Shown one piece after another: positions 19,925 to 29,274 of a DNA stretch of 64,000 nt. Source of the stretch: Marinicauda pacifica (GTDB lineage: Bacteria; Pseudomonadota; Alphaproteobacteria; Caulobacterales; Maricaulaceae); the NCBI RefSeq assembly GCF_004793635.1, contig NZ_SRXV01000005.1, positions 47,086 through 111,085 of the forward strand, in the 5' to 3' direction. Below the pieces are notes generated by a model. The model did no database searches. It had not been told where the DNA came from and was given only the letters and a program-made list of their open reading frames with translations. How positions within the stretch are numbered: the first letter of the stretch is position 1; each line of letters opens with the position of its first letter. The position numbers were made by a program, and so were the translations under genes.

Positions 19925-20596
19925 ATGACCCGATTGAGCCTGCTGACCGCTGTATCCGCGCTTGTGCTCGCCGCTTGCGGCCCGGGCCAGGACCCTGAGT
20001 CCGAACCGATGGCGCCCGAGGGCGATGCCGCCTCGCACAGCGAGGTGGACACTGGTCATGGACCGGAGACGCCGGCGCGCGGAAGCACCGAAACCGCATC
20101 CGCGTCGCAAGACAGCGCCGAGCCCGATCCGGCCTATGGCAACCCGACCGGCGATGCCGGTGCCGATCAGACCGGCGAAACTGCTCCGGATCAAGCGGCG
20201 GCGGACGAGACACCGGCCATGAGCGAGGAGGCACAAACCATCCTCGCCGGGTTCGGTGCTCCCTATACGCAGGCCGATCTTGAAAACGGCGAACGTGTTT
20301 TCCGGCGTTGCGCCGCCTGCCACACGCTTCCTGAGGGCGCGCGCAACCTGGTCGGTCCGAATCTGCACGGTGTCTTTGGGCGCGAAGCCGGCACGGTCGA
20401 AGGCTTCCGCTATTCCGATGCGGTCCAGAACGCCGATTTCGAATGGACGCCGGACCGGCTTGAAGAATGGCTGGCCAATCCGCGCGAATTCCTCCCCGGC
20501 AACCGCATGGCTTTCCCCGGGTTGCGCGACGAGCAGGACCGTCACGACGTGATTGCGTACCTGGCGGTCGAGACCCACGCCGAACCGGTCGAATGA
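19925..20596 (+). CDS. Lipoprotein class I cytochrome c
   Basis: 223 residues from ATG 19925. A lipobox LAAC follows a short hydrophobic signal (cysteine ~18). Then comes a ~100-residue acidic, Pro/Ala/Glu-rich linker, then a mono-haem domain with CAACH at 129-133 and an axial Met in NRMAFPG (~195). This is the layout of a membrane-tethered electron carrier between periplasmic or inner-membrane complexes, such as bc1 and terminal oxidases. It depends on the Ccm system found at 38.5-42.3 kb. A strong terminator follows. Confidence 0.88.
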   Translation: MTRLSLLTAVSALVLAACGPGQDPESEPMAPEGDAASHSEVDTGHGPETPARGSTETASASQDSAEPDPAYGNPTGDAGADQTGETAPDQAAADETPAMSEEAQTILAGFGAPYTQADLENGERVFRRCAACHTLPEGARNLVGPNLHGVFGREAGTVEGFRYSDAVQNADFEWTPDRLEEWLANPREFLPGNRMAFPGLRDEQDRHDVIAYLAVETHAEPVE

Positions 20597-20620
20597 TCGC
20601 GGCCTGAGACAGAGCTTGAA

Positions 20621-20650
20621 ACGCCCCTCCCCGCCGGGAGGGGCGTTTTC
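20621..20650. terminator. Bidirectional rho-independent terminator
   Basis: An 11-bp perfect stem (20621-20631 with 20636-20646) and a CGCC tetraloop, flanked by GAAA on the left and TTTTC on the right. It can end the cytochrome c transcript (plus) and the nucleoside-transporter transcript (minus), which converge here. Confidence 0.85.
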
Positions 20651-20654
20651 GCGT

Positions 20655-21953
20655 CTACAGTCCGAACAGGCTTCCCGGGAGGGCTCCGATCACCGCGCCG
20701 GTCATCAGCGTGGCAAGGGAGCCTGATATGAGCGCGCGCGGCGCCAGCGCCAGAATGTCCTCGCGGCGCGAGGGCGCAACGGCCATCAATCCGCCGATCA
20801 GGATGCCGACCGAGGAAAAGTTGGCGAAACCGCAGACCGCGTAGGTCAAGATCAGCGTGGTGCGCGGCGACAGGCCCTCCGCATTGGCGAGCTCGGCATA
20901 GGCCAGGATCTCGTTCAGCGCCGTCTTGTAGCCCATGATGGAGCCGGCCTGGTTCGCTTCGGCCCACGGAATGCCGGCAAGCCAGACCAGCGGCGAGAAG
21001 ATCCAGCCCATGAAGCGCTCGACCGAGATGGGCGCGCCGAAAAAGTCGGGAAAGACGGTCAGCATCATGTTGAGCAGGGTCACCAGAGCGGTGAAGACCA
21101 GCAGCATGGCGATGATGTTGATGAACAGCTTCACGCCGTCGGTCACGCCGGTGGTGAGAGCGTCCATCGTGGAATGATAGAGATTGACCGGGATCGGCTC
21201 CTGTCCCGTCATCTCCTCACCCGGCTCCGCCGGGTGCATCACGCGGGCAAGCAGAACCGCCGCGGGCACGGAGATGAGCGAGGCCGTGACGATGTGGCCG
21301 GCGGCGTCGGGCAGCACTCCTGAGAGCTGCGACACGTAGATCGCCATCACCGACCCGGCGACCGTGGAAAACCCGACCGTCATGATCAGGAAGAGGTCCG
21401 ACCGGCTCATCGTGGCCAGGCGCGGACGGATCAGAACCGGGCTTTCGGTCATCCCCAGGAAGATGTTGGCAGCCGCGCCGAGCGAGGCCGCGCCTGAAAG
21501 CTGGAGGATGCGCCGAAAGAGCAGCGCGAAAGCGCGCACGGCAAACTCGAGAATGCGCCAGCGCCACAGCAGCGCCGAAAGGGCGGAAAGGACAATGACC
21601 ATCGGCAGGGCATGGAAAGCAAAGGTGAACGCTCCCGGCACCGTCCCGTCGGGATTGATCGCGACAGGCTGGAACGGCATGTCCGCGGCCTGCTGGCTGC
21701 CCAGATAGCCGAAGACGAAGCTCGTTCCCTCAAGGGTCGCCTTCTGCAGCGCATCCACGACGCCGGTCAGCGAGGCCAGGAAGGCACGCGTGGGCGCGAG
21801 CGAATACAGCATGACCGCAATCACGAACTGGACAGCGACCGCGCCGGCGATGAGGAGGAATGGCGGCTTGCGCCGCGGGCCGAATGCCCAGGCGATTGCG
21901 ATAAACGCAAAAACGCCAATCAGGCTGCGCAGCTGAAGCCCCGCGTCTTCCAT
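20655..21953 (-). CDS. Concentrative nucleoside transporter (NupC/CNT family)
   Basis: 432 residues with about ten hydrophobic segments. CNT signatures are visible: the gate-type Nucleoside_tran central region (GMTESPVLIRPRLATMSRSDLF, ~residues 168-189), then TVGFSTVAGSVMAIYVS, and the C-terminal half with TALNEILAYAEL and AVCGFANFSSVGILIGGL. The family imports nucleosides with Na+ or H+. It is a single gene ending at the shared terminator. Confidence 0.92.
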   Translation of the reverse strand: MEDAGLQLRSLIGVFAFIAIAWAFGPRRKPPFLLIAGAVAVQFVIAVMLYSLAPTRAFLASLTGVVDALQKATLEGTSFVFGYLGSQQAADMPFQPVAINPDGTVPGAFTFAFHALPMVIVLSALSALLWRWRILEFAVRAFALLFRRILQLSGAASLGAAANIFLGMTESPVLIRPRLATMSRSDLFLIMTVGFSTVAGSVMAIYVSQLSGVLPDAAGHIVTASLISVPAAVLLARVMHPAEPGEEMTGQEPIPVNLYHSTMDALTTGVTDGVKLFINIIAMLLVFTALVTLLNMMLTVFPDFFGAPISVERFMGWIFSPLVWLAGIPWAEANQAGSIMGYKTALNEILAYAELANAEGLSPRTTLILTYAVCGFANFSSVGILIGGLMAVAPSRREDILALAPRALISGSLATLMTGAVIGALPGSLFGL

Positions 21954-22067
21954 CGTGTCTGCCTTCGAGTTGTTGAGAAATCCCGGTCCCGGGCGCGCAC
22001 CCTAATGTGTAGACGGACGGTTTTCCAGCGCTTGAACTGTCGTGCGCGAAACGACACTGTCCCCGCC

Positions 22068-22259
22068 ATGAAACGCGCGATCTGGTCTCCCTGCATACAG
22101 GTCTGCTTCGTCGACCCGGAGGACCGGATGTGCGTCGGCTGTTTTCGCACGCTTGAGGAGCTCGGCCGGTGGACCCGGTTTACCGACGCCGAACGCGCCG
22201 CGCTCAAACCGGAGCTTGAAAAGCGTCGCGCAGCCTATCTGGCACGCAAGGCCGGCTAG
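22068..22259 (+). CDS. DUF1289 small cysteine-rich protein
   Basis: 63 residues. It has the DUF1289 pattern SPCIQVCFVD....MCVGCFRTLEELGRW, with four cysteines in two CxxxC/CxxC pairs that suggest metal binding, then a basic helical tail. The function of the family is unknown. The start at 22068 gives the compact domain; the frame upstream is shadow of the transporter promoter region. It converges on and overlaps the tauE stop by 4 bp. Confidence 0.85.
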   Translation: MKRAIWSPCIQVCFVDPEDRMCVGCFRTLEELGRWTRFTDAERAALKPELEKRRAAYLARKAG

Positions 22260-23074
22260 CCCGTGAAGAATGCCTCGCGCAACATGTTCAGCGCGACGAT
22301 CACCAGCCCGATCGCGAAGGCCTGTCGCAGCCTGTGCTCGGGCAGGGCATGGGCAAGGCGCGCGCCGACCGGGGCGAGAAAGACGGCGGCAATCGCCAGC
22401 ACCGCGAAGGCGGCCATGTTCACATAACCCAGAGAGAACGGCGCCCGGCCAAGCTCGCCCATGCCGGCCACCATGAAGCCGATGGCCCCCGGCAGACCGA
22501 TCGCCACGCCGAAGCCGGCCGCGGTCCCGACCGCCTTGTGGATCGGCTTGCCGCACAGCGTCATCAGCGTGACGCCGAAGACCCCGCCGCCAATCCCCAT
22601 GAGGCTGGATAGCGTGCCAATCAGCGTGCCCAGAACACCGCTCATCGGCAGGCCGGGCATGTCCTGCGCCAGCTTCCAGTCCGGCCGGCCGAAGAAAAAC
22701 TGCGCCGACAAAAGCAGGGCGACGATGCCGAACAGCGCGGTCAGGACTTCGCCCGGGGCCAGGTCGGCAATCACCGACCCGGTCAGGGCGCCAAGTACGA
22801 TCCAGGGGGTCCAGCGGCGCAGCACGTCGAAATCGACCGCGCCGCGGCCGGCATGCGCGGCGACGGAGCGCAGCGAGGTCGAGACGATGACGGTGAGCGA
22901 GGTTCCCACCGCGGCATGCATGGCGTGGTCTTCATAGCCGAGCGCGCTCAGCGTGTAGTAGAGGGCGGGGACCATCACGACGCCGCCGCCAATCCCGAAC
23001 AGGCCGGCGATCAGACCGGCAAAGGCGCCCGTGGCCAGGAGCCCGGCGAAGAAGACCCAGATCTGTGCGGTCAC
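22256..23074 (-). CDS. Sulfite exporter TauE/SafE family permease
   Basis: 272 residues with seven to eight hydrophobic segments. The family motif GLFGIGGGVVMVPALYYTL is at ~25-43, and its inverted repeat counterpart LSSLMGIGGGVFGVTLMTL is near 155-173. The family exports sulfite, sulfoacetate or other organosulfur anions. It overlaps dusA upstream by 4 bp, indicating coupled translation. Confidence 0.9.
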   Translation of the reverse strand: MTAQIWVFFAGLLATGAFAGLIAGLFGIGGGVVMVPALYYTLSALGYEDHAMHAAVGTSLTVIVSTSLRSVAAHAGRGAVDFDVLRRWTPWIVLGALTGSVIADLAPGEVLTALFGIVALLLSAQFFFGRPDWKLAQDMPGLPMSGVLGTLIGTLSSLMGIGGGVFGVTLMTLCGKPIHKAVGTAAGFGVAIGLPGAIGFMVAGMGELGRAPFSLGYVNMAAFAVLAIAAVFLAPVGARLAHALPEHRLRQAFAIGLVIVALNMLREAFFTG

Positions 23075-24078
23075 GCGGCCTGTCTCGCCTCCGAGACGGC
23101 CTCCGCCGCGCGCGCGACAACCGACCAGTCCGCACCCGGCCGGTTGGCCTCGCTGGAGAGGATTTGGCGCCAGCGGCGCGCGCCGGGCATGCCGGTAAAC
23201 AGGCCGAGCATGTGGCGGGTGATGGCGTGAAGACGCGTGCCCGCGGCGAGCGCGCCTTCCACATAAGGCCGGTACGCTTCCAGCGCGTCGAACGGTGTCT
23301 CTACCGGGTCGCGCTCGCCATAGAGGCGGCTGTCGACGCGCGCCAGCTCGAATGGTGTGTGGTACGCGGCCCGGCCCAGCATGACACCGTCCACGCCGCT
23401 CATCTCCTCGACCGATTGATCCAGCGTGGCGAGACCGCCATTGAGCAGGATTTCAAGGTCCGGGCGCGCCGTCTTCAGGCGGCGCACCAGCGCGTAGTCG
23501 AGCGGGGGCACGTCCCGGTTCTCCTTCGGGCTCAACCCTTTCAGCCACGCCTTGCGGGCATGCACGATGAAGGTGGTCACGCCCGAGGCGGCGACCGTGT
23601 CGACGAAGGAGAAAAGCGTCTGCTCGGGATCCTGGTCGTCCACGCCGAGCCGGTGCTTGACCGTGACCGGCACGTCGACTGCATCGCGCATCGCCGCCAG
23701 GCATTCGGCCACAAGCTCCGGCTCGCGCATCAGGCAGGCACCGAACTTGCCGGACTGGACCCGGTCGGACGGACAGCCCACATTCAGATTGATCTCAGCA
23801 TAGCCGAAGCCTTCCGCGATGCGCGCAGCTTCGGTCAGGAAGCGCGGGTCCGATCCGCCCAGCTGGATCGCGACCGGGTGCTCGCTCGCATCAAATCCGA
23901 TCAGGCGCGGCGCATCGCCGTGGATCACTGCCTGGTCGACCGCCATCTCGGTATAAAGCACGGCGCGCCGCGTCAGGACACGATGGAAGGCCCGGCAATG
24001 CCGGTCGGTCCAGTCCATCATGGGCGCCACGGTGAACCGGCGATCCAGGGTGTGCGGGTGTGCGGTCATTGTGATCAT
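23071..24078 (-). CDS. dusA: tRNA-dihydrouridine synthase A
   Basis: 335 residues (332 if the Met at residue 4 is used). FMN-barrel motifs: VAPMMDWTDRHCR (~residues 17-29), INLNVGCPSDRVQSGKFGACLM with the catalytic Cys (~100), and VKHRLGVDD. Dus enzymes reduce U to dihydrouridine in the tRNA D-loop using NADPH; the DusA subtype modifies U20/U20a. A 225-bp gap upstream holds an 8-bp inverted repeat (24144-24166) without a T tract. Confidence 0.93.
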   Translation of the reverse strand: MITMTAHPHTLDRRFTVAPMMDWTDRHCRAFHRVLTRRAVLYTEMAVDQAVIHGDAPRLIGFDASEHPVAIQLGGSDPRFLTEAARIAEGFGYAEINLNVGCPSDRVQSGKFGACLMREPELVAECLAAMRDAVDVPVTVKHRLGVDDQDPEQTLFSFVDTVAASGVTTFIVHARKAWLKGLSPKENRDVPPLDYALVRRLKTARPDLEILLNGGLATLDQSVEEMSGVDGVMLGRAAYHTPFELARVDSRLYGERDPVETPFDALEAYRPYVEGALAAGTRLHAITRHMLGLFTGMPGARRWRQILSSEANRPGADWSVVARAAEAVSEARQAA

Positions 24079-24303
24079 TTAGTTCGGCAGCAGAAAAAGC
24101 GCAAACGGGCCGGGACCGAGCTGTTTTGCCTGCATCGAAGAAATTCGCGGCCACGATTGCCGCGAACCGATGAGGCCCCAGGGCGGGACCTGAACTGAGC
24201 CAGCGACTGACGCAGCCCCAAACTGTCCATTTTTAACCCTGACATTTAACGGGGATTTGAGGCTTTCGGGCCTATGCTTCTGCCAGAAGTGGAGCGGACA
24301 TCC

Positions 24304-24837
24304 ATGGCCAAGGCCGTCTTTCAGAAACACCAGCGTGTCTTCGTGCGCCCGGTCGGAACCTGGGCGATGGTGGAGCAGGTCAAGCCGCAATGGGTCAAGG
24401 ACGTCGAAGAGCCGGTCAAGGTCTTCTACGATTGCGGGCTCGGGCGTGACTTCTCCGCTGCAGAGCTCGCCGCCGAGGAAACCGCTGACGCCGATGTCCA
24501 GCCCGGCCAGTGGCGCCTCATGCGGGTAAAGAACAAGTGGCAGACCGCCGACGAGTGCATTCACCACCCGCATCCCGGGACCTACCCTGTGGTCGTCACC
24601 GATGAGCGCGACTGGGGCGGGTGGCGTGTGCCCGGTGCGGAATACGACCGCGATCCCAACCGGATAGAGGCGCAGGCCCGTCTGGTCGCGAATGCTCCGC
24701 GCCTTCTTGCCCTCGCCGAGGCGCTGGTTCGCCTGGCCGGCGACGATCCGGGGGCGGGCGATGAGCTGCTTTCCCTCGCCCGCCGCGCCAAGGACACCGT
24801 CCGGGCAGTCAAGAACACACCCCAATCGGACACCTAG
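24304..24837 (+). CDS. Conserved hypothetical protein
   Basis: 177 residues from ATG 24304. The N-terminal part is beta-rich (RVFVRPVGTWAMVEQVKPQWV) with a central WRLMRVKNKWQTADECIHHPHPGTYPVVVTDERDWGGW; the C-terminal ~60 residues are helical (LVANAPRLLALAEALVRLAGD). No signal peptide or membrane segment. I cannot assign a family. It lies upstream of the receiver gene on the same strand, 97 bp away. Confidence 0.75.
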   Translation: MAKAVFQKHQRVFVRPVGTWAMVEQVKPQWVKDVEEPVKVFYDCGLGRDFSAAELAAEETADADVQPGQWRLMRVKNKWQTADECIHHPHPGTYPVVVTDERDWGGWRVPGAEYDRDPNRIEAQARLVANAPRLLALAEALVRLAGDDPGAGDELLSLARRAKDTVRAVKNTPQSDT

Positions 24838-24876
24838 CGGAATGCAGGTCGTCTGAATAATTTATGGGTCGCCTGG

Positions 24877-24891
24877 CTAACACCTTGGTAA
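24877..24891. promoter_or_regulatory. Possible CtrA-type half-site pair
   Basis: CTAA, 7 bp, GTAA: each half differs by one base from the TTAA-N7-TTAA binding pattern of CtrA in Caulobacter relatives. It is 43 bp upstream of the receiver gene start. This is a visual match only; short AT motifs arise by chance. Confidence 0.25.
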
Positions 24892-24934
24892 GCGCGCAGC
24901 GGAGACTATCTTCACGTAAACGGTACAGTTTCAG

Positions 24935-25540
24935 GTGTCGCTCGTGCAATTTTTTCCCGGTCTCGACCGGCTAACGGTCCTCCTCGTCGACGATAACAGC
25001 CACATGCTGCACATCGTACGCACAATGATGCGCGGGTTCGGCATCGTTCATATCTTCGAGAGCCGCGACCCGGCCGAGGCCATCGACATTGCCCGCAATG
25101 ACAGCATCGACCTGATTATTCTCGATTATCAGATGGATATGCTGGACGGACTGGAATTCACGCGCATGCTGCGCACCGCAGCCGACAGCCACAACCGGTT
25201 CGTGCCGATCATCCTCTTGACCGCCTATACTGAACGTTCGCGCATCCTGAGTGCGCGAGACGCCGGCGTGACCGAAATCTGCGCCAAGCCCATCAATGCC
25301 AGCGAGCTGTGGCGCAAGATCGCGGCCTGCGTGAACGAGCCGCGCCCGTTCGTGCGCACCAAGACGTTTTTTGGACCGGACCGCCGTCGCCGCACAATCG
25401 AGTGGCCGGCTGAAAAAGAGCGGCGCAAGACGCCGATCGAGGCCCCACAACCCCAAGCCCCAGATGGCGAAACGGCCCCGAAAGCCGCCGGCGAAGCGGC
25501 GTCGCAAGCAGCAGAGGCCACACTGGAACAGGCCGGCTAG
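24935..25540 (+). CDS. CheY-like response regulator with basic/Pro-rich tail
   Basis: 201 residues from a GTG at 24935. The receiver domain (~12-135) has acidic pair D19-D20, phospho-acceptor D64 (IILDYQMD), the Thr of LLTAYT and Lys in CAKPIN. No output domain follows, only a charged Arg/Glu tail and an Ala/Pro/Gln-rich end. It lies 142 bp before a PleC/DivJ-type kinase on the same strand and may be its substrate or part of a phosphorelay (inference). Confidence 0.88.
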   Translation: MSLVQFFPGLDRLTVLLVDDNSHMLHIVRTMMRGFGIVHIFESRDPAEAIDIARNDSIDLIILDYQMDMLDGLEFTRMLRTAADSHNRFVPIILLTAYTERSRILSARDAGVTEICAKPINASELWRKIAACVNEPRPFVRTKTFFGPDRRRRTIEWPAEKERRKTPIEAPQPQAPDGETAPKAAGEAASQAAEATLEQAG

Positions 25541-25682
25541 ACTGGCAGAAAAGCAAGACGTGTCGCCTGATTACAACAAAACCGTCGCGATTGTTTAATC
25601 ATGCCTCGCAAACGCATGCGGTTTCCTGCTTAAACTTTTCATTCTGCTGGACGAACGCGTTCACTCTCCGTTAAATCACACA

Positions 25683-28229
25683 ATGACCGAGGCGCGCCTG
25701 CGATCCGCGTCCGCTTCTGCGGATGGCTCTGTCGGGATGACCGAGCAAGCTCGCCCCATGCGCGGCGGGCTGACGCCGCGCCGCGTCCTCTTCGCGGTGA
25801 TCGCGTTCTCGATGATCTTCGGCGCGATCATCGCCTTCAAGCTCCAGCAGGAATGGGCCGACACTGTCGAGGAAGCCGAAGGTACCCAGGCGCGCACCGC
25901 CGCCTTCCTGGCCGAGCGCGTCAGCGGACGTCTGGCCGAGGTGCGCGGCGCCCTCGCCTTCGCCGCCGCCGACCTGTCGACGGCCGAGGCGGACCGCATC
26001 GAAGACGTTGCCCGGATCCGTCTGCAGACATTGACCGAGTCCAGCCTGATTTCCGGGGCCGCCCTGCTTCTGCCCGGCGGAAGCGTGGTCCGCTCGCCGG
26101 ATACGCAGGCCGATATCCGGGAGGCGGCCGAGGCGGCTCTGGCCAGCCCGACCGGTGTGGCAACCCTGCTCGGCCCGCCCTCCAGCATCGTCATGGGCTC
26201 CGGCGTGCCGCTGCCCACCGGCCAGGTTGGCGCCCTGGTCGTCTGGGTGGACCCGGCCGCCATTCTTCCGGAAAACCGCCCTGACCAGATCTCGATCCTG
26301 GCCAGCGCGGAAGGGCGCACACTTGCCTTGCAGCCTCCGGTGCAGCTTCGCGGGGCACCCTTTGCGGCCGAACGGTTCGGGCTGTCGACAGAGCGCATCC
26401 TGCGCGTTGCCGGCCAGGGCGGAGCGATTTCAGGCGCGCGCATGGGCGAGCAGGACCGCATTCTGGGTGTCGCGGCCCTCGCCGACGCGCCGATCCAGAC
26501 CTATAGCCTGGGGCCGCCTGCCATCGACCAGACAGGCTGGCGCCGCACGCTGATCTTCTATCTTCTGATGTTCCTCGGGCCGCTTTTTGCGGCGGTGGCG
26601 CTGTGTGCGCTCCTGCTGATCCAGATGGGCAAGCTGAAGACCATCCAGGCGCAGCTTGAAGACTCTGAGCGCCGTTTCCGTCTGGCGATCGAGGGTGCCC
26701 GCTGCGGCGTGTGGGACTGGGATTTGTCGACCGACGACGTCTTCATCACCGAGTCCTTCGCCCGCATGGTGGGCCGCAAGGGAGCCTCGATCATCAGCGG
26801 GCCGGAGTTTCTCAGCCTGCTCGACCCGGAAGACCGGGGCCGCGTTCGCACGGCTCTGCGCGGCGCCCTCAAATCGGGAGAGGTCAATCTGGAAGCGCGC
26901 GCCAACTCAATCGCGCTCTGGATGCAGATGCGTGGCCGTCCGATGGTCAGCGAACGCGGCGATGCCCGGCGCATCATGGGCGTGGCCATCGACATCACCG
27001 AGCGCAAAGGCGCCCAGGCTCGCGTCGCGGCGGCGGAATCGCGCCTGCGCGCCGCGCTGGAATCCATGAATGAGAGCTTCGTGCTGTGGGACTCCAAGCG
27101 CCGCCTGGTGTTGTGGAACCGCAAGTTCCGGGAATTCTTCGATCTCGACGAGCACGCGCTGAAAGCCGGCATGGCCTATGACGATGCCGAGGCGGCCGCC
27201 GGAAAGGCCATTCTCGCCGTCCATTCCGATGCGCGCGAGAACGCCACTTACGAGATGGAGCTGAAGGACGGGCGCTGGCTGCACTACTCCCAGCGGGTCA
27301 CCAATGATGGCGGCCTGGTCTCGGTCGGCGCCGACATTACCGCGCTCAAACGCCACGAAGCGACACTCAAGGCCAATGACCGTCAGTTGCGCCAGAGTGT
27401 CGACAGCCTGAAACGGTCCCAGGAACGGATCCAGGAACTGGCGCACAGCTATGAAGAAGAAAAGATCCGCGCCGAGCAGGCGAACCGGTCGAAATCCGAA
27501 TTTCTCGCCAACATGAGCCATGAGCTGCGTACGCCGCTCAATGCCATCAACGGCTTCTCGGAAATGATGATCCAGAACATTTTCGGCCCGCTCGGCCACG
27601 AGCGCTACACCGAGTATGCGAACGACATCTACAATTCCGGTCAACACCTGCTCTCGCTGATCAACGACATTCTCGACATGTCCAAGATCGAAGCCGGCAA
27701 GATGGTTCTGTCAGCGGAGCCGGTCGTTCCGATGGATTTGATCGAACAATGCCTGCGCCTGGTCTCCGCGCGCGCAGCCGAGAAGAACATCAATATCGTT
27801 CTGGAAGGCGAAGACCTGCCGGAAATCGAAGCCGACCCGCGTGCCATCAAGCAGGTGCTGCTCAATCTTCTGTCGAACGCCGTGAAGTTCACCCCGGAGG
27901 ACGGCCGGGTCACCGTGCGCGGCTTCAATGCGGTGGACGGCGTCGTGCTCCAGATCAGCGATACCGGCATCGGCATTCCCGAAGAGGACCTGCCCCGGCT
28001 TGGCCGCCCGTTCGAGCAGATCGAAGCGCATCATTCGCGCAAGCACGAAGGGTCTGGCCTGGGCCTGGCCTTGTCCAAGTCTCTGGTGGAGCTGCATGGC
28101 GGCACGTTGCGGATCGATTCCACGCTCGGCAAAGGGACCACGGTGTCCTTCACCCTGCCCGCGCAGCTGCCTGACGAAGCCTCAGGCGAGCATGGTGCGT
28201 TTCACCTGAACGCCAACGCCGCCGAGTAA
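25683..28229 (+). CDS. PAS-domain sensor histidine kinase, PleC/DivJ-like
   Basis: 848 residues. TM1 (~35-55), a ~225-residue periplasmic domain, TM2 (~283-312), PAS 1 (~325-440), PAS 2 (~455-570), then HisKA with phospho-His ~613 in NMSHELRTPLNAI, and an HATPase with N-box LLSNAVKF, G1 DTGIGIP and G2 GSGLGLAL. The dimerisation-helix sequence and overall length (~840) resemble Caulobacter PleC, the DivK/PleD phosphatase-kinase, but many alphaproteobacterial kinases share this helix. The promoter region upstream is AT-richer. It converges with the sigma-factor operon. Confidence 0.88.
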   Translation: MTEARLRSASASADGSVGMTEQARPMRGGLTPRRVLFAVIAFSMIFGAIIAFKLQQEWADTVEEAEGTQARTAAFLAERVSGRLAEVRGALAFAAADLSTAEADRIEDVARIRLQTLTESSLISGAALLLPGGSVVRSPDTQADIREAAEAALASPTGVATLLGPPSSIVMGSGVPLPTGQVGALVVWVDPAAILPENRPDQISILASAEGRTLALQPPVQLRGAPFAAERFGLSTERILRVAGQGGAISGARMGEQDRILGVAALADAPIQTYSLGPPAIDQTGWRRTLIFYLLMFLGPLFAAVALCALLLIQMGKLKTIQAQLEDSERRFRLAIEGARCGVWDWDLSTDDVFITESFARMVGRKGASIISGPEFLSLLDPEDRGRVRTALRGALKSGEVNLEARANSIALWMQMRGRPMVSERGDARRIMGVAIDITERKGAQARVAAAESRLRAALESMNESFVLWDSKRRLVLWNRKFREFFDLDEHALKAGMAYDDAEAAAGKAILAVHSDARENATYEMELKDGRWLHYSQRVTNDGGLVSVGADITALKRHEATLKANDRQLRQSVDSLKRSQERIQELAHSYEEEKIRAEQANRSKSEFLANMSHELRTPLNAINGFSEMMIQNIFGPLGHERYTEYANDIYNSGQHLLSLINDILDMSKIEAGKMVLSAEPVVPMDLIEQCLRLVSARAAEKNINIVLEGEDLPEIEADPRAIKQVLLNLLSNAVKFTPEDGRVTVRGFNAVDGVVLQISDTGIGIPEEDLPRLGRPFEQIEAHHSRKHEGSGLGLALSKSLVELHGGTLRIDSTLGKGTTVSFTLPAQLPDEASGEHGAFHLNANAAE

Positions 28230-28237
28230 TCCCCAAA

Positions 28238-28852
28238 CTAGTTGTTCGGCCCGGCCGGCGCGTCCGCAGCCTCGTCTGCCCGGACCGCGTCATCTCCATC
28301 GCCGTCGCCGCCGCGGTTATGCTCGCGATGCTCATGACGGTCACGGCGATCGTGACGGCGATGGCGGCGTCCCTCGAAGGGGGGACGGCCCGAATAGGCC
28401 TCGGCCAGCACCTCGCTGCGCGTCTGCGAATCCAGACCTTCAACGATGTCCAGCAGCACGCGCTCGCCCTGCGCTTCGACGGCGGCGCGCGTCTCGCGCG
28501 CCCGGCGCAACGCCTGGGCGGCGCGTTCCGTATCGAAGGGCTCGGCCAGAATGGCGGCGGCCGCCTCGCGGCGTGCCGCACCGGCTTCGCGCAGCAAGGG
28601 GCGGATTTCTCCGCGTCCCTCCATCATGCGTTCGCGCGCGGCCGCGCGTCCCTCCTCGGGCAACGCTTCGTAGAAGGCGCGCGGGTTGAAGCGGCCCGGC
28701 CCGAGAACCGTTTCAAGAGCCCGATCCTCCCGGGCCCCCGGCTGCTCGAACCCGCGTTGCAACAGCACGCCGATCAGGATGCCGTTCGCCAGTACAGAGA
28801 CGACCAGAAGGCCGACCCAGAGATTGGCGGCAAGGCCGGTGCGGTTAAACAT
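28238..28852 (-). CDS. Periplasmic heavy-metal-sensor/CpxP-like protein
   Basis: 204 residues from ATG 28852, whose A overlaps the anti-sigma stop (TGATG). One N-terminal TM or signal anchor (~8-28) is followed by helical repeats rich in Arg/Glu/Ala, with LREAGAARREAAAAI and a later RRARETRAAVEAQ, as in Spy/CpxP/CnrX-type sensors. The C-terminal tail is strikingly His/Arg/Asp-rich (RRHRRHDRRDRHEHREHNR), a likely metal-binding segment. Last gene of the EF-hand/ECF operon; probably the periplasmic input of the sigma circuit (inference). Confidence 0.8.
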   Translation of the reverse strand: MFNRTGLAANLWVGLLVVSVLANGILIGVLLQRGFEQPGAREDRALETVLGPGRFNPRAFYEALPEEGRAAARERMMEGRGEIRPLLREAGAARREAAAAILAEPFDTERAAQALRRARETRAAVEAQGERVLLDIVEGLDSQTRSEVLAEAYSGRPPFEGRRHRRHDRRDRHEHREHNRGGDGDGDDAVRADEAADAPAGPNN

Positions 28853-29274
28853 CACTCTTCCTCCACCCAGGCTGAATTCTCGGCCTGGAGACTGTCGAAC
28901 GCGGCAATATAGATCGCCATATCGTCCCGGTCCGGCTGCGCCGAATCCCCGAACGACCATCCCAGCCCGAGGCCGCCAATCAATGCGACGGCAGCCGCCA
29001 TGCTCGCCCATCGCGGGGTCGCCATGCCTGGGCGCGATTTCGCCCCAGGACCGGAGGCCAGCAGGCGCGCCTCAAGATTGCCCGGCACCCCGGTGAGGTC
29101 CCGGGCGGACTCCAGCAGGCGGTCGAGCCGGGCGGCCTCTTCGAGCTGCGCGTGAAGAGCGTCGTCAGCGTGGTCGCGCAGGAAAGCAAGCGCTGCCTCG
29201 CGATCGGCGGCGGGCCAGCGCGATGGAGCTGCGCCATAGGCGCTGACAAGGCGGTCAAAGCGGGTGCGGTCCAT
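28852..29274 (-). CDS. Anti-sigma factor-like membrane protein
   Basis: 140 residues. A soluble N-terminal domain (~1-85) contains FDRLVSAYGAAPSRWPAADR, a pattern common in alphaproteobacterial anti-ECF proteins. A single TM (~91-108) and a short periplasmic tail follow. The start at 29274 overlaps the sigma-factor stop (TGATG), so translation is coupled at near 1:1, as usual for sigma/anti-sigma pairs. There is no zinc HxxxCxxC motif, so it is not a ZAS-type anti-sigma factor. Confidence 0.78.
   Translation of the reverse strand: MDRTRFDRLVSAYGAAPSRWPAADREAALAFLRDHADDALHAQLEEAARLDRLLESARDLTGVPGNLEARLLASGPGAKSRPGMATPRWASMAAAVALIGGLGLGWSFGDSAQPDRDDMAIYIAAFDSLQAENSAWVEEE

Noticed and set aside
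24144..24166. 8-bp inverted repeat upstream of dusA as an operator or attenuator
   Set aside because: No T tract, unknown regulator, single example.
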